From positions 496,001-560,000 of the forward strand of contig NZ_JBGMWH010000001.1 of NCBI RefSeq assembly GCF_041514305.1: a stretch of 64,000 nt of DNA. Direction: 5' to 3'. The position numbers and the translations under genes are program-made. Below, one piece after another: positions 37,221 to 45,907 of this stretch. Each line of letters opens with the position of its first letter. Within the stretch, counting starts at the first letter, position 1. Under the pieces are notes generated by a model. The model was given only the letters and a program-made list of their open reading frames with translations. It did not search any database and was not told where the DNA came from. This stretch comes from Salinarimonas chemoclinalis. Lineage in GTDB: Bacteria > Pseudomonadota > Alphaproteobacteria > Rhizobiales > Beijerinckiaceae.

Positions 37221-37646
37221 TCACCCCGGCGAGCGTGTCCCGTCGACGACGGCGAGCCCGCATGCATGGCCGGCGGCCGCGAGCCGCCGGTCGCAGGTGG
37301 CGAGCGGCAGGCGCCCGCGCACAGCGACTTCCAGGTACGTCGCGTCGTAGATCGTCAGCCCATGAGCCGCGGCGAGAGCGCGTGTCGCGCCCCAGGCGTG
37401 CACCGTGGTCGCATCGTCGATCCGGATGCGCATGCGCTCCAGCCGCGACAAGGTCGCCTCGACGAGGTCCGGCGTGCAGCGCCCGCGCCGCACGGCCGTC
37501 GCGAGGGCGTTGGCGACCTCGACCTTCCAGAGCGAAGGCACGAGGGCTCCGGTCGACGGAATCCGCAGGAGGAGCGCGAGGCCCGCCTCGGTCCGCTCGT
37601 CCTCGAAGAACCAGGAGAGCGTCATGGAGCTGTCCAGGACGATCAC
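37221..37646 (-). CDS. vapC: PIN-domain ribonuclease toxin, VapC type
   Basis: PIN-fold nuclease of 141 residues. The acidic active-site residues are seen in VLDSSMTLSWF (first Asp), PSLWKVEVANALA (Glu), TIYDATYLEVAV (Asp) and LATCDRRLAAA (last Asp). GTG start overlapping the antitoxin stop by four bases, the usual order antitoxin-toxin. It probably cleaves tRNA or rRNA when not neutralised. All four acidic positions are intact. Confidence 0.87.
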   Translation of the reverse strand: MIVLDSSMTLSWFFEDERTEAGLALLLRIPSTGALVPSLWKVEVANALATAVRRGRCTPDLVEATLSRLERMRIRIDDATTVHAWGATRALAAAHGLTIYDATYLEVAVRGRLPLATCDRRLAAAGHACGLAVVDGTRSPG

Positions 37647-37909
37647 TCCCCGCGCCGCCCTTCGTCGACGAGCTGACGGATCGTGAGGCCGTTCAGGCGC
37701 AGGCCGCGGGAGGCGCGAACGATCTCCTGCGCCGCCTCCATGGCGTCGCGCATCTCGGCCTCCGACCGCGCGGGACGAATCACGACCGTGCCGTTCTCCA
37801 CCGCGCACTCGACCTCGGCGCCCTTCGTAAGCCCGGCCGCACGCACGACGTCGGCGGGGAGGCGGACCGCGAGGCTCTTGCCCCATTGCCCGATGATGGA
37901 TCTCGTCAT
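37643..37909 (-). CDS. vapB: AbrB/MazE-type antitoxin, VapB type
   Basis: Antitoxin of 88 residues. N-terminal swapped-hairpin DNA-binding domain (IIGQWGKSLAVRLPADVVRA, then LTKGAEVECAVENG) and a C-terminal toxin-binding tail. ATG at 37909, first gene of the pair. A perfect-arm palindrome 45 bases upstream is the likely operator for autorepression by the VapBC complex. Confidence 0.87.
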   Translation of the reverse strand: MTRSIIGQWGKSLAVRLPADVVRAAGLTKGAEVECAVENGTVVIRPARSEAEMRDAMEAAQEIVRASRGLRLNGLTIRQLVDEGRRGE

Positions 37910-37953
37910 CGCGACCTCCTGGTGGACCAGCGCGCCGTGGCGGGCGCTCGAGT

Positions 37954-37970
37954 GATATCCCTAGGATATC
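37954..37970. promoter_or_regulatory. Probable VapBC operator
   Basis: GATATCC-CTA-GGATATC, perfect 7-base arms around three bases, 45 bases before the vapB start. It is AT-richer than its surroundings and sits where a -10 region would be expected. Confidence 0.6.
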
Positions 37971-38103
37971 CCCCGTTCGTCCGCAAGGCGCCTCGGTACG
38001 CCCGCACGGGCTGGCCGACGTGCGGCGATTTTCTCGAACACTTCCATCCGCTAAGCCTGTGGGGCGCGCGGGCGCTCTCGCCCGCCTCGGGGAGACGACA
38101 GGC

Positions 38104-38787
38104 ATGATCGACAAGATCGTCCCGACGCTGGAGGCGGCGGTCGAGGGCATCCGCGACGGCGCGACGGTTCTCGTCGGCGGGTTCGGCACGGCGGGAATGC
38201 CGTTCGCGCTCATCGACGCGCTCATCGCCCAGGGCGCGAAGGACCTCACGATCGTCTCGAACAACGCCGGCAACGGCGACGGCGGCCTCGCGGCGCTGAT
38301 CGCGGCGCGGCGCGTGCGCAAGGTGATCTGCTCCTTCCCGCGCCAGCACGACAGCTGGCACTTCGACCGGCTCTACCGGGCGGGCGAGATCGAACTCGAG
38401 GTCGTGCCGCAGGGCAATCTCGCCGAGCGTATCCGCGCGGCGGGCGCGGGGATCGGGGCGTTCTTCACGCCCACCGGTTACGGCACGCTGCTCGCCGAGG
38501 GCAAGGAGACGCGCACGATCGACGGGCGCGACTACGTGCTCGAGTACCCGATCCGCGCCGACGTCGCGCTGATCAAGGCCCGCGCCGGCGATCGGCACGG
38601 CAACCTCGTCTACACGAAGACCGCGCGCAATTTCGGGCCGATCATGGCGAGCGCCGCGGCGCTCACGGTGGCGCAGGTCTCGGAGGTCGTGCCGCTCGGC
38701 GCGCTCGACCCGGAGAGCGTCGTCACCCCCGGCATCTTCGTCTCGCGCGTCGTCGTCGCGCAGGAGACGACGCCCCCGTCCTGGTGA
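38104..38787 (+). CDS. pcaI: 3-oxoacid CoA-transferase subunit A (PcaI-like)
   Basis: Alpha subunit (227 residues) of a family I CoA transferase. VGGFGTAGMPFALID and LTIVSNNAGNG are the CoA-binding motifs; VVPQGNLAERIRAAGAGIGA and FFTPTGYGTLLAEGKET closely match 3-oxoadipate CoA-transferase PcaI. ATG at 38104. The gene is followed at once by subunit B. No other beta-ketoadipate genes lie in the window, so succinyl-CoA:3-ketoacid transferase (ScoA) remains possible. Confidence 0.85.
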   Translation: MIDKIVPTLEAAVEGIRDGATVLVGGFGTAGMPFALIDALIAQGAKDLTIVSNNAGNGDGGLAALIAARRVRKVICSFPRQHDSWHFDRLYRAGEIELEVVPQGNLAERIRAAGAGIGAFFTPTGYGTLLAEGKETRTIDGRDYVLEYPIRADVALIKARAGDRHGNLVYTKTARNFGPIMASAAALTVAQVSEVVPLGALDPESVVTPGIFVSRVVVAQETTPPSW

Positions 38788-38798
38788 GGTTCCCCGCG

Positions 38799-39437
38799 AT
38801 GAACAAGCTCGACCGCGACACGATGGCCGCCCGCGTCGCCCGCGACATCCCCGACGGCGCCTACGTCAACCTCGGCATCGGCCTGCCGACCCGTGTCGCC
38901 GATCATCTGCCCGCGGGGCGCGAGATCGTGCTGCACACCGAGAACGGGCTCCTCGGCATGGGGCCGCGCCCGGCGCCCGGGGAGGAGGACCCCGAGCTGA
39001 TCAACGCCGGCAAGCAGCCGGTGACGACGCTGCCCGGCGCGTCCTTCTTCCACCACGCGGATTCCTTCGCGATGATGCGCGGCGGCCACCTCGACATCTG
39101 CGTGCTCGGCGCCTTCGAAGTCTCGATCGGAGGCGACCTCGCCAACTGGCACACCGGCAAGCCGGACGCGATCCCCGCCGTCGGCGGCGCCATGGACCTC
39201 GCGATCGGCGCCAAGCGCGTCTTCGTGCTCATGGAGGCGCTGACGAAGGAGGGCCGGCCCAAGCTCGTGCGCGAATGCACCTATCCGCTCACCGGCCGCG
39301 CCTGCGTCTCGCGGGTCTACACGGACCTCGCCACCTTCGACATCGGGCCGGACGGGGTCGTCGCGCGCGAACTGGTCGCGGGGCTGGAGATCGACGCGCT
39401 GCGCCGGCTCATGGAGCTCGACCTCCGCCCGGCGTGA
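38799..39437 (+). CDS. pcaJ: 3-oxoacid CoA-transferase subunit B (PcaJ-like)
   Basis: Beta subunit (212 residues) with the catalytic glutamate in HTENGLLGMGP and the GLPT motif LGIGLPTRVADHL. The ATG at 38799 has a GAGGT site eight bases upstream; an alternative GTG at 38784 overlaps the pcaI stop (GTGA). Together with PcaI it transfers CoA from succinyl-CoA to a 3-oxoacid. Confidence 0.86.
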   Translation: MNKLDRDTMAARVARDIPDGAYVNLGIGLPTRVADHLPAGREIVLHTENGLLGMGPRPAPGEEDPELINAGKQPVTTLPGASFFHHADSFAMMRGGHLDICVLGAFEVSIGGDLANWHTGKPDAIPAVGGAMDLAIGAKRVFVLMEALTKEGRPKLVRECTYPLTGRACVSRVYTDLATFDIGPDGVVARELVAGLEIDALRRLMELDLRPA

Positions 39438-39446
39438 CCGTGCGCC

Positions 39447-40892
39447 TCAGGCGTGCAGCGGCCCATCCTCCGGCGTGCCGAGGAAGTTGCCGTGGAAGCC
39501 GAAGGTGACGATCTCGGGTGCCTCCGCCCGCGCGATCTCCTGGAGCGTCGCCGCGTCGAGCACGAGCAGGTTGGAGCGCTCGGCGCGGGCGTCGAGCACG
39601 ACGGAGAGCAGCACGCCGTCGTCCTCCGCCACGCTGCCCGGACGGCGCACGAGAACCGGCTCGCCGGGCCATGCGCCCTCCTCGCGCCAGACGCGAGCGT
39701 TCGTCGCCGGGTCGCCGGCGAGGTCGATCTTGACGATCGAATCGAAGAAGTCGTCGCCCGCCTGGCCGCTGCCCCAGACGAACCGGTAGGGTCGGCCCTG
39801 GCGCCGCGGGTAGTCGATCCGCGGCAGCTCCATCGGCGTGTCCGACAAGGTGCGCACCGCCACCTCCCCGCCGCCCGCGGGCAGCGTCAGCCGCACCAGC
39901 CGCCCGACCGCGCGGACCGGCTCGCTCCCGCGCAGCCGGGCGAGATAGAGCGCGTCGATGACCGACGCGTCGTCGTAGGCGACGAGGTCGATTTCGAGGG
40001 CGTCCTCGCATTCGACGGCGTTGACGTGGTGGAAGGCGAAGAGCGGCGGCGCGGTCCAGCGCCCGACCAGCGCGCCGGTCTCCTTGTCGATCGCGGTGAG
40101 CGTCGTCCCCCGCGCCGGGTCCCAGCGATAATTGCGGATGAAGGGCACGCCCGAGAGGTACAGGCGCAGGGGGTTCACCACGAAGGGGAACTCGGCGAGG
40201 ATCAGCCGGCGCGCGCTCATGCCGAAGGAATGCATGTAGGACGGCCGGTCCACCGGGATGCGCGCGAGCTCGCGCTCGGCGCCCCCGTCGTCGACGGCAT
40301 GGACGTGGTAGGCGGAGCGGCGGCCGAAGGAGATCAGGTAGGTGTAGGCGCTCGCCCCGTCGTGGTGCGGATGCGCCGTCGAGACCGAGCCCTCGACGGA
40401 CGCGCCGAAATCGTGGACGCCGAGCGTCTCCAGCGTGTGCGGGTCGAAGCGCACGGGAAGGCGCGTCTCGGTCAGCGCGACGATCTCGCCGCCGATGCGG
40501 TTGACGCTGACCACCGCGTTGTCGGTGATCGTCGGCTCGAGGATGGCCTGCACGCGCCCGAACAGGGTGCGGCAGGGGTCGGTGGCGAACTCGGCGTGGA
40601 CGATCCGGCCCGTCCGCGTCGCCTCCTCGTAGGCCCGCGAGCGCAGGAAGCGGCTGCGATAGGTCACGCGCCCGTCGGCGACGGCGAAGCGATGGAGCCG
40701 CGCGAGGCCGTCGAACCAATGCGCGTAACGCTCCGCGCCGACCTCGAACAGCGCCGGCGCGACCCGCAGCAGCGCGCCCGAGAGCCAGTCCGGCAGCGTC
40801 CCGCGCACGGGGAGCGCGACCTCCGCAACCTCGCGGGTCGTCGATCGGAAGCCGACGGCGTAGGGCGCCCCGTCGTCGCGCTGTTCACACAT
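39447..40892 (-). CDS. Carotenoid cleavage oxygenase (RPE65 family)
   Basis: Non-heme iron dioxygenase-type protein of 481 residues. The four iron-binding histidines appear in STAHPHHDG, PSYMHSFGM, FAFHHVNAVE and, at the C-terminus, FGFHGNFLGT. Substrate could be a carotenoid, an apocarotenoid or a stilbene. Start chosen at 40892 with a GAGG site upstream; in-frame ATGs at 40949 and 41000 would lengthen it. Convergent with pcaJ, nine bases apart. No carotenoid biosynthesis genes are nearby. Confidence 0.88.
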   Translation of the reverse strand: MCEQRDDGAPYAVGFRSTTREVAEVALPVRGTLPDWLSGALLRVAPALFEVGAERYAHWFDGLARLHRFAVADGRVTYRSRFLRSRAYEEATRTGRIVHAEFATDPCRTLFGRVQAILEPTITDNAVVSVNRIGGEIVALTETRLPVRFDPHTLETLGVHDFGASVEGSVSTAHPHHDGASAYTYLISFGRRSAYHVHAVDDGGAERELARIPVDRPSYMHSFGMSARRLILAEFPFVVNPLRLYLSGVPFIRNYRWDPARGTTLTAIDKETGALVGRWTAPPLFAFHHVNAVECEDALEIDLVAYDDASVIDALYLARLRGSEPVRAVGRLVRLTLPAGGGEVAVRTLSDTPMELPRIDYPRRQGRPYRFVWGSGQAGDDFFDSIVKIDLAGDPATNARVWREEGAWPGEPVLVRRPGSVAEDDGVLLSVVLDARAERSNLLVLDAATLQEIARAEAPEIVTFGFHGNFLGTPEDGPLHA

Positions 40893-41028
40893 ACGAATCG
40901 TCGACCTCGTTCGAATCGGCGCGGCTCCCGATCGCGGAATCCGGAGCATCTCCGGGAAGCGTCGCACGGCGACGGCCCGATTGGCCACACCCTTCGCCAA
41001 TTCGCTGCTTGCCGACGCAGGCGCACAC

Positions 41029-41042
41029 CATCATGCATGATG
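41029..41042. promoter_or_regulatory. Perfect 14-base palindrome in the gap between the oxygenase and the lipid A cluster
   Basis: CATCATGCATGATG, in the 646-base gap 40893-41538, 137 bases upstream of the oxygenase start and 140 before the possible 32-residue gene. Could be an operator for either. No protein assigned. Confidence 0.35.
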
Positions 41043-41181
41043 CTCGCATAACGGGTTGGTGCGTCGACACCGGACTATTCGATCCGGCGACGAGCCAGGG
41101 CTGGCCAGCGTCCCGCGCCGGGAGATGGGCTCCCGGCGCCATGTGGGCATATGCCTTGCCCGATCGATCGGAGGATGAGCG

Positions 41182-41280
41182 ATGAAGTGGCTGCTGCCAC
41201 GTCTGAGCTCGTCGCTGACGTTCCGCAGCGTGCGGAAGACGAGCTGGTCCCTCGTCTTCCGCGTCTCGCTGGGAGCGTGA
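41182..41280 (+). CDS. Possible 32-residue arginine-rich small protein
   Basis: ATG with a GGAGG site (41170-41174) seven bases upstream. The product begins MKWLLPRLSSSLTFRSVRKT and is basic, with aromatic and hydrophobic residues, and a strong hairpin lies six bases beyond the stop. Ribosome site, length and terminator-like structure support a real gene; there is no homology that I recognise. The rest of 40893-41538 shows no other credible gene. Confidence 0.4.
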   Translation: MKWLLPRLSSSLTFRSVRKTSWSLVFRVSLGA

Positions 41281-41286
41281 GCAAAA

Positions 41287-41316
41287 CGAGAGGGGAGGGG
41301 AAACTCTCCTCTCTCG
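41287..41316 (+). terminator. Hairpin after the 32-residue ORF
   Basis: 13-bp stem CGAGAGGGGAGGG / CTCTCCTCTCTCG with two G-U pairs and a GAAA tetraloop, six bases after the stop at 41280. There is no T-run, so it may act by stabilising the transcript. Confidence 0.5.
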
Positions 41317-41538
41317 GTCCGATCCTCTTCATAGCACGTCCGCGAGCGTCGGCAAAGGCACGCTCGCACGCGTCCCGCGATTATCTACGCCGCCTTGGTT
41401 TCGCCGCGCCCGGCGCGCAGAGCCGCGGCCTCGGCGGGGGACGTCCGAGGAACCGTGTGGCGGCTCTCGCGAAGCCCTCGCCGCATTTGACATTCGCACC
41501 CGGATTGCGGAGATGACCCGCGCCGCCGGAGCCGCTCG

Positions 41539-43275
41539 ATGACGACACTCTCCCTGAACAGGGACGGAAGCTTTGCCAGGCCCGATCGCGGGACGTTCGG
41601 GGGGCGCGTTCTCGCCTTCGCGGAAGGCGGCCACGGGCGCGCGGCGTTCCTCCTCGTGCTCGTCTGCCTCGCCTGCTTCTTGCCCGGCTTCGTCTCGCTC
41701 CAGCCGATGGACCGCGACGAGCCGCGCTACGCGCAGGCGACGAAGCAGATGCTGGAGACCGGCGATTTCGTCGACATCCGCTTCCAGGAGGAGGCCCGTC
41801 ACAAGAAGCCGGTCGGCATCTACTGGATGCAGGCCGCCACGGTCTCCGCCGCGGACGCGCTCGGGCTCGCGGAGGCGCGCACCACCATCGCGGCCTATCG
41901 CGTGCCATCCCTGCTCGGCGCGATCGCGGCGACGCTGCTCACCTACTGGGCCGCGCTCGCGCTCGCGCGGCGGCGCGAGGCCTTCCTCGCCGCGGCGCTC
42001 GTGGGCGCGAGCGTGATCCTCATGGTCGAGGCTCGGCTCGCGAAGACCGACGCGATGCTCCTCGCCTGCTGCGTGGCGACGATGGGCGCGCTCGCCCGCG
42101 CCTGGCTGGCGCGGGGGGCGGTGCGGCTGCCGACGGCCGTCTTCCTCGCCTTCTGGATCGGGATCGGCGTCGGGGTGCTGGTGAAGGGGCCGCTCGTGCT
42201 CCTGTTCGCGGGCCTGCCGGCGATCATGCTCTCCCTCCACGAGCGCTCGGCGCGCTGGCTCGGCGCGCTGCGCCCGCTGCCCGGTGTCGCGCTCGCGCTC
42301 GCCATCGCGGCACCCTGGTTCGTGATGATCGCGCTGCGCTCGGGGGCGGACTTCTTCGCCGCCTCGGCGGGGCAGGACCTGCTCGGCAAGGTCGGCACCG
42401 CGCAGACCTACCATTGGGCGCCACCGGGCTTCTATCTCCTCGCCTTCTTCGCCACCTTCTGGCCCGGCGCGCTGATGGCCGCGATCGGCGCGGAATTCGC
42501 CTGGATCAACCGGCGCGCCCGCGAGGCGGCCTTCCTCGTCGCCTGGGTCGTCCCCGCCTGGATCGTGCTGGAACTCGTGCCCACGAAGCTGCCGCACTAC
42601 ACGATGCCGCTCTACCCGGCGCTGGCGATCGCGGCGGCGCTGGGCATCGGCCGCGGCTTCGTCGGACCCTACCGGCGCCGCTTTCGGCTCTTCGGCTTCC
42701 TGCTCGCGCTCGTCCCCGTCGGCCTCCTCGTCGGCCTGCCGATCGCCGCCTGGACGCTGGGCGATCGGCTCGGCGTCCCCGCCCTCGTCGCGCTCGCCGT
42801 CGCCGCGGCGATCGGGCTCGTCGCCTGGCGGCTTTGGGCGAAGGCGCGGGTCGAGGACTCCGCGCTCGCGGGCGTCGCCTCCGCCGTGGTGCTGTCGATC
42901 GCGGTGTTCGGCCTCGCGCAGAAGGACCTCTCGGCGCTGAAGCTCTCGCCGAGCCTCGCGGCCGCGGCGGAGCGCGCCACCTCCTGCCCCGACCCGCGCG
43001 TTGGGACGCTGGGCTATCGCGAGCCGAGCCTCGTCTTCCTCGCCGGCACGGACCTCGCGATGCTCGACGGGCCCGTCGCCGCGGCGCGCTTCCTCGGCGA
43101 CGGCGATTGCCACGTCGTGCTCGTGACGGAGGCGTTCGAGGTCGGCTTCGGCCAGGCGCTGGCGCAGGCCGGGCTCGCCGCGGTCCAGGCCGAGCGGGTG
43201 CTCGGCTTCAACATCAACGGCGGAGACCCGATGGGCATCGGCGTCTACACCCTCGCCGGGGAGGGGGCGCGATGA
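41539..43275 (+). CDS. ArnT/PMT-family glycosyltransferase (GT39/GT83)
   Basis: Integral membrane glycosyltransferase of 578 residues with about 11-12 helices. The first periplasmic loop carries MDRDEPRYAQATKQMLETGD, the DE motif of the dolichyl-phosphate mannosyltransferase/ArnT superfamily, and RFQEEARHKKPVGIYW follows. It probably moves a sugar or amino sugar from a polyprenyl phosphate donor to lipid A on the periplasmic side. ATGA-type overlap (GATGA) with the GT2 gene. Confidence 0.85.
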   Translation: MTTLSLNRDGSFARPDRGTFGGRVLAFAEGGHGRAAFLLVLVCLACFLPGFVSLQPMDRDEPRYAQATKQMLETGDFVDIRFQEEARHKKPVGIYWMQAATVSAADALGLAEARTTIAAYRVPSLLGAIAATLLTYWAALALARRREAFLAAALVGASVILMVEARLAKTDAMLLACCVATMGALARAWLARGAVRLPTAVFLAFWIGIGVGVLVKGPLVLLFAGLPAIMLSLHERSARWLGALRPLPGVALALAIAAPWFVMIALRSGADFFAASAGQDLLGKVGTAQTYHWAPPGFYLLAFFATFWPGALMAAIGAEFAWINRRAREAAFLVAWVVPAWIVLELVPTKLPHYTMPLYPALAIAAALGIGRGFVGPYRRRFRLFGFLLALVPVGLLVGLPIAAWTLGDRLGVPALVALAVAAAIGLVAWRLWAKARVEDSALAGVASAVVLSIAVFGLAQKDLSALKLSPSLAAAAERATSCPDPRVGTLGYREPSLVFLAGTDLAMLDGPVAAARFLGDGDCHVVLVTEAFEVGFGQALAQAGLAAVQAERVLGFNINGGDPMGIGVYTLAGEGAR

Positions 43276-44102
43276 GCGGTCCCTCCAGCGCGGCCCCGGC
43301 CGATCGCGCGCCCGCGCCCGCGCCGGTTCTCTCCGTCGTCGTGCCGGTGAAGAACGAGGCCGGCAACATCCTGCCGCTCGTCGCGGAGATCGAGACCGCC
43401 TGCGCGCCGCTGGGCGCCTTCGAGATCCTGTACGTCGACGACGGCTCGACCGACGCGACCCCCGCCGAGCTCGCCGCCGCGCAGGCGACGCGCCCGCACC
43501 TTCGCGTCGTCCGCCACGCGCAGAGCTGCGGCCAGAGCGCCGCGGTGCGCTCCGGCGTCCGCGCCGCCCGCGCGCCGCTCGTCGCGACGATCGACGGCGA
43601 CGGCCAGAACGATCCGGCCTTCATCCCCGACCTCGTCACGGCGCTCGAGGCCGCCGGCCCCGGCTGCGGCCTCGCCGCCGGCCAGCGCACGAGCCGCAAG
43701 GGCCGCTTCAAGGCCTTCCAGTCGCGCATCGCCAACGGCGTGCGCCGGCGCGTGCTCGCCGACGCCACCCGCGACACGGGTTGCGGGCTCAAGGTCGTGC
43801 GCCGCGACGTCTACCTGATGCTCCCCTATTTCGACGCGCTCCACCGCTTCATGCCCGCCCTCGTCGCGCGCGAGGGCTTCTCGGTGGTGCACGTCGACGT
43901 GAAGGACCGCCCGCGCCTGGCGGGCACGTCCAAGTACGGCATGCTCGACCGGCTCTTCGTCGGCATCCTCGATCTCGCGGGCGTGTGGTGGCTGATCCGC
44001 CGCCGTCGGCGCGTGGCGGACGCGCGCGAGACGGTCCCGTCGGATCACGCAGCCCGCGCGGGCGCCGCGCGGTCCCCCATCTCGGAAGGACCTCCTCGAT
44101 GA
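43272..44102 (+). CDS. Family 2 glycosyltransferase (DPM1/ArnC-like)
   Basis: Cytoplasmic or membrane-associated GT2 enzyme of 276 residues. LSVVVPVKNEAGNI, ILYVDDGSTDAT and the metal-binding TIDGDGQNDPAFI are GT-A motifs; the acceptor region RLAGTSKYGMLDR is typical of polyprenyl-phosphate glycosyltransferases. It should charge the lipid carrier used by the ArnT-like enzyme encoded just before. ATGA overlap with the next gene. Confidence 0.87.
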   Translation: MSGPSSAAPADRAPAPAPVLSVVVPVKNEAGNILPLVAEIETACAPLGAFEILYVDDGSTDATPAELAAAQATRPHLRVVRHAQSCGQSAAVRSGVRAARAPLVATIDGDGQNDPAFIPDLVTALEAAGPGCGLAAGQRTSRKGRFKAFQSRIANGVRRRVLADATRDTGCGLKVVRRDVYLMLPYFDALHRFMPALVAREGFSVVHVDVKDRPRLAGTSKYGMLDRLFVGILDLAGVWWLIRRRRRVADARETVPSDHAARAGAARSPISEGPPR

Positions 44103-44434
44103 TCGCCAACCTGATCGACGATCTGGGCGGGCGCCTGCACACGATCTTCATCGACAGCTTCGACACGGTCGTGCTGATCGGCCTGCTCGGCCAGCTGCTG
44201 TTCACCGCCCGCTTCGTCGTGCAATGGATCGCGAGCGAGCGGGCGGGCAAGAGCGTCGTGCCGATCTCGTTCTGGTTCTTCTCGCTGGGCGGCGGGTTCA
44301 TCCTGCTCGGCTACGCCGTCTACCGGCAGGACCCGGTCTTCATCATCGGGCAGGCGCTGGGATCCTTCATCTACATGCGCAACCTGATGCTCATCGCCAA
44401 GTCCAAGCGCGAGACCCGCTCGCTCACGTCGTGA
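44099..44434 (+). CDS. Lipid A biosynthesis N-terminal domain (LAB_N) membrane protein
   Basis: Protein of 111 residues with three hydrophobic helices and the LAB_N signature FTARFVVQWIASERAGKSVV, PISFWFFSLGGG, then GYAVYRQDPVFIIGQ. The same trio (GT39, GT2, LAB_N) recurs in alphaproteobacteria. Exact role unknown; probably a flippase-like or scaffold subunit for lipid A sugar transfer (inference). Confidence 0.85.
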   Translation: MIANLIDDLGGRLHTIFIDSFDTVVLIGLLGQLLFTARFVVQWIASERAGKSVVPISFWFFSLGGGFILLGYAVYRQDPVFIIGQALGSFIYMRNLMLIAKSKRETRSLTS

Positions 44435-44500
44435 GATCGGCGGGTGACAACGCCCGCTCCGGGCGCTAGGAAGCCTCGTCCGCCATCGGAGGTCCGCGTC

Positions 44501-45082
44501 ATGACCCGTATCTGCGTCTTCTGTGGCTCGAATCCGGGCAACGATCCGGCCTATCGCGCCGCCGCGGTCTCGCTCGGCGAGACGCTCGCCGCGCGGGGCA
44601 TCGGGCTCGTCTACGGCGGCGCCTCGGTGGGCCTCATGGCGGTCGTGGCGGATACCGTGCTCGCCCGCGGCGGCGAGGTGGTCGGCGTCATCCCGCAGAT
44701 GCTCGTCGACAAGGAGATCGCGCATCGCGGCCTCGCCGAGCTGCACGTCGTCGAGAGCATGCACGCGCGCAAGAGCCGGATGGCGGATCTCTCGGACGGG
44801 TTCGTCGCTCTGCCCGGCGGCGTGGGCACGCTCGAGGAGCTGTTCGAGATCTGGACCTGGGCGCAGCTCGGCACCCACGCCAAGCCCGTGGGCCTCCTCG
44901 ACGTCGCGGGCTTCTACGACCTTCTCGGGCGCTTCCTCGACCACGTGGTGGCGCAGGGCTTCATGCGCGAGGCGCACCGGGGCATGCTGCTGCGCGCCGA
45001 GGAACCCGGCGCGCTGCTCGACGCCTTCGCGGCCTGGACGCCGCCGGTCGTGCACAAGTGGGTCGAGCGCTCGCAGACTTGA
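44501..45082 (+). CDS. LOG-family nucleoside 5'-monophosphate phosphoribohydrolase
   Basis: Rossmann-like protein of 193 residues. The LOG motif is ALPGGVGTLEELFE and the nucleotide-binding segment is YGGASVGLMAVVADTVL. It releases a base from a nucleoside monophosphate (AMP or cytokinin ribotide). ATG at 44501 with a GGAGGTC site. Convergent with the DUF924 gene, three bases apart. Confidence 0.9.
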   Translation: MTRICVFCGSNPGNDPAYRAAAVSLGETLAARGIGLVYGGASVGLMAVVADTVLARGGEVVGVIPQMLVDKEIAHRGLAELHVVESMHARKSRMADLSDGFVALPGGVGTLEELFEIWTWAQLGTHAKPVGLLDVAGFYDLLGRFLDHVVAQGFMREAHRGMLLRAEEPGALLDAFAAWTPPVVHKWVERSQT

Positions 45083-45085
45083 GCC

Positions 45086-45634
45086 TCACCCCCTGAAGTC
45101 GCTCTCCGCCAGGAACGCCGCCTCCTCTGGCGTCGTCTCCCGGCCGAGGATCGCGTTGCGGTGGGGGAAGCGGCCGAAGCGGGCGACGATGTCGCGGTGG
45201 TGGCGCGCCCACTTCACCCCGTCCGCGTCGTCGATCTCCTCGTTGAGCGCAACCGACCGGTCCTGGAGGGTGAGGTCCTCGGCGTGCTGGAACGGCAGGA
45301 AGAAGAAGCGGCACATCGGCGGTGGGAAGGCGCGATGGTGTCCGCGCTCGATCGCCCGCTCGGCGATCAGCACCGCCTGCGCGTCCGTGCGGTAGACGTC
45401 CTTGGTGCCGCGGAACATGTTGCGCGGGAACTGGTCGAGCAGGATGAGCAGCGCGAGCGAGCCCTCCGGCAGGAGCTCCCACTCGTCGAGCCGGCCCGCC
45501 GCCGCCGCCTGGTGCGTCGCGCCGAAGCGGTCTCGGATCTGCGCATCGAAGGCCTCGTCCTTCGAGAACCACTTCTGGGGACCCGCGGCCTCCCAGAAGG
45601 CGACGATCTCGCCGTACCCCACCGTCTCGCTCAT
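45086..45634 (-). CDS. DUF924 family protein
   Basis: Helical protein of 182 residues (TPR-like fold in known structures). Family motifs are seen: KWFSKDEAFDAQIRDRFG, LILLDQFPRNMFRGT and FFFLPFQHAEDLTLQDR, then RFPHRNAILGR. Function unknown. Divergent from ilvC. Confidence 0.9.
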   Translation of the reverse strand: MSETVGYGEIVAFWEAAGPQKWFSKDEAFDAQIRDRFGATHQAAAAGRLDEWELLPEGSLALLILLDQFPRNMFRGTKDVYRTDAQAVLIAERAIERGHHRAFPPPMCRFFFLPFQHAEDLTLQDRSVALNEEIDDADGVKWARHHRDIVARFGRFPHRNAILGRETTPEEAAFLAESDFRG

Positions 45635-45752
45635 GTCCGCTCTCCCGATCTGCCGATTGCGCCCGGTCGCGCCGATCGATAACACGCCATCGGTGACACG
45701 TCGCGCGGGCCGCCGCGCGCGGGCGTCGCGGCGATTTTCGCGGCGGGCTCCC

Positions 45753-45780
45753 TTGCGTACGCCGCCATCCCCGCTACAAG
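45753..45780 (+). promoter_or_regulatory. Candidate ilvC promoter
   Basis: TTGCGT (45753-45758), 16-base spacer, TACAAG (45775-45780), about 130 bases before the ilvC start. The -10 hexamer is identical to the one proposed for leuA. The leader does not contain an Ile/Leu/Val-rich reading frame. Confidence 0.5.
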
Positions 45781-45907
45781 CGAGCGCGAGCGCGCAGCGA
45801 TGTTGCGCGGAACGGCCGGCGGGCGCAACGAAACGCGAGCGGGCGGGGCGAGCCCCGATCGATGGGAAGACGGGGGCGCGCCCCCGCGTGAGAAGGGAAA
45901 CGAGACC

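Noticed and set aside
45884..45905. GC palindrome before ilvC as an attenuator
   Set aside because: It is short, has almost no loop, and no reading frame with Ile, Leu or Val codons precedes it.
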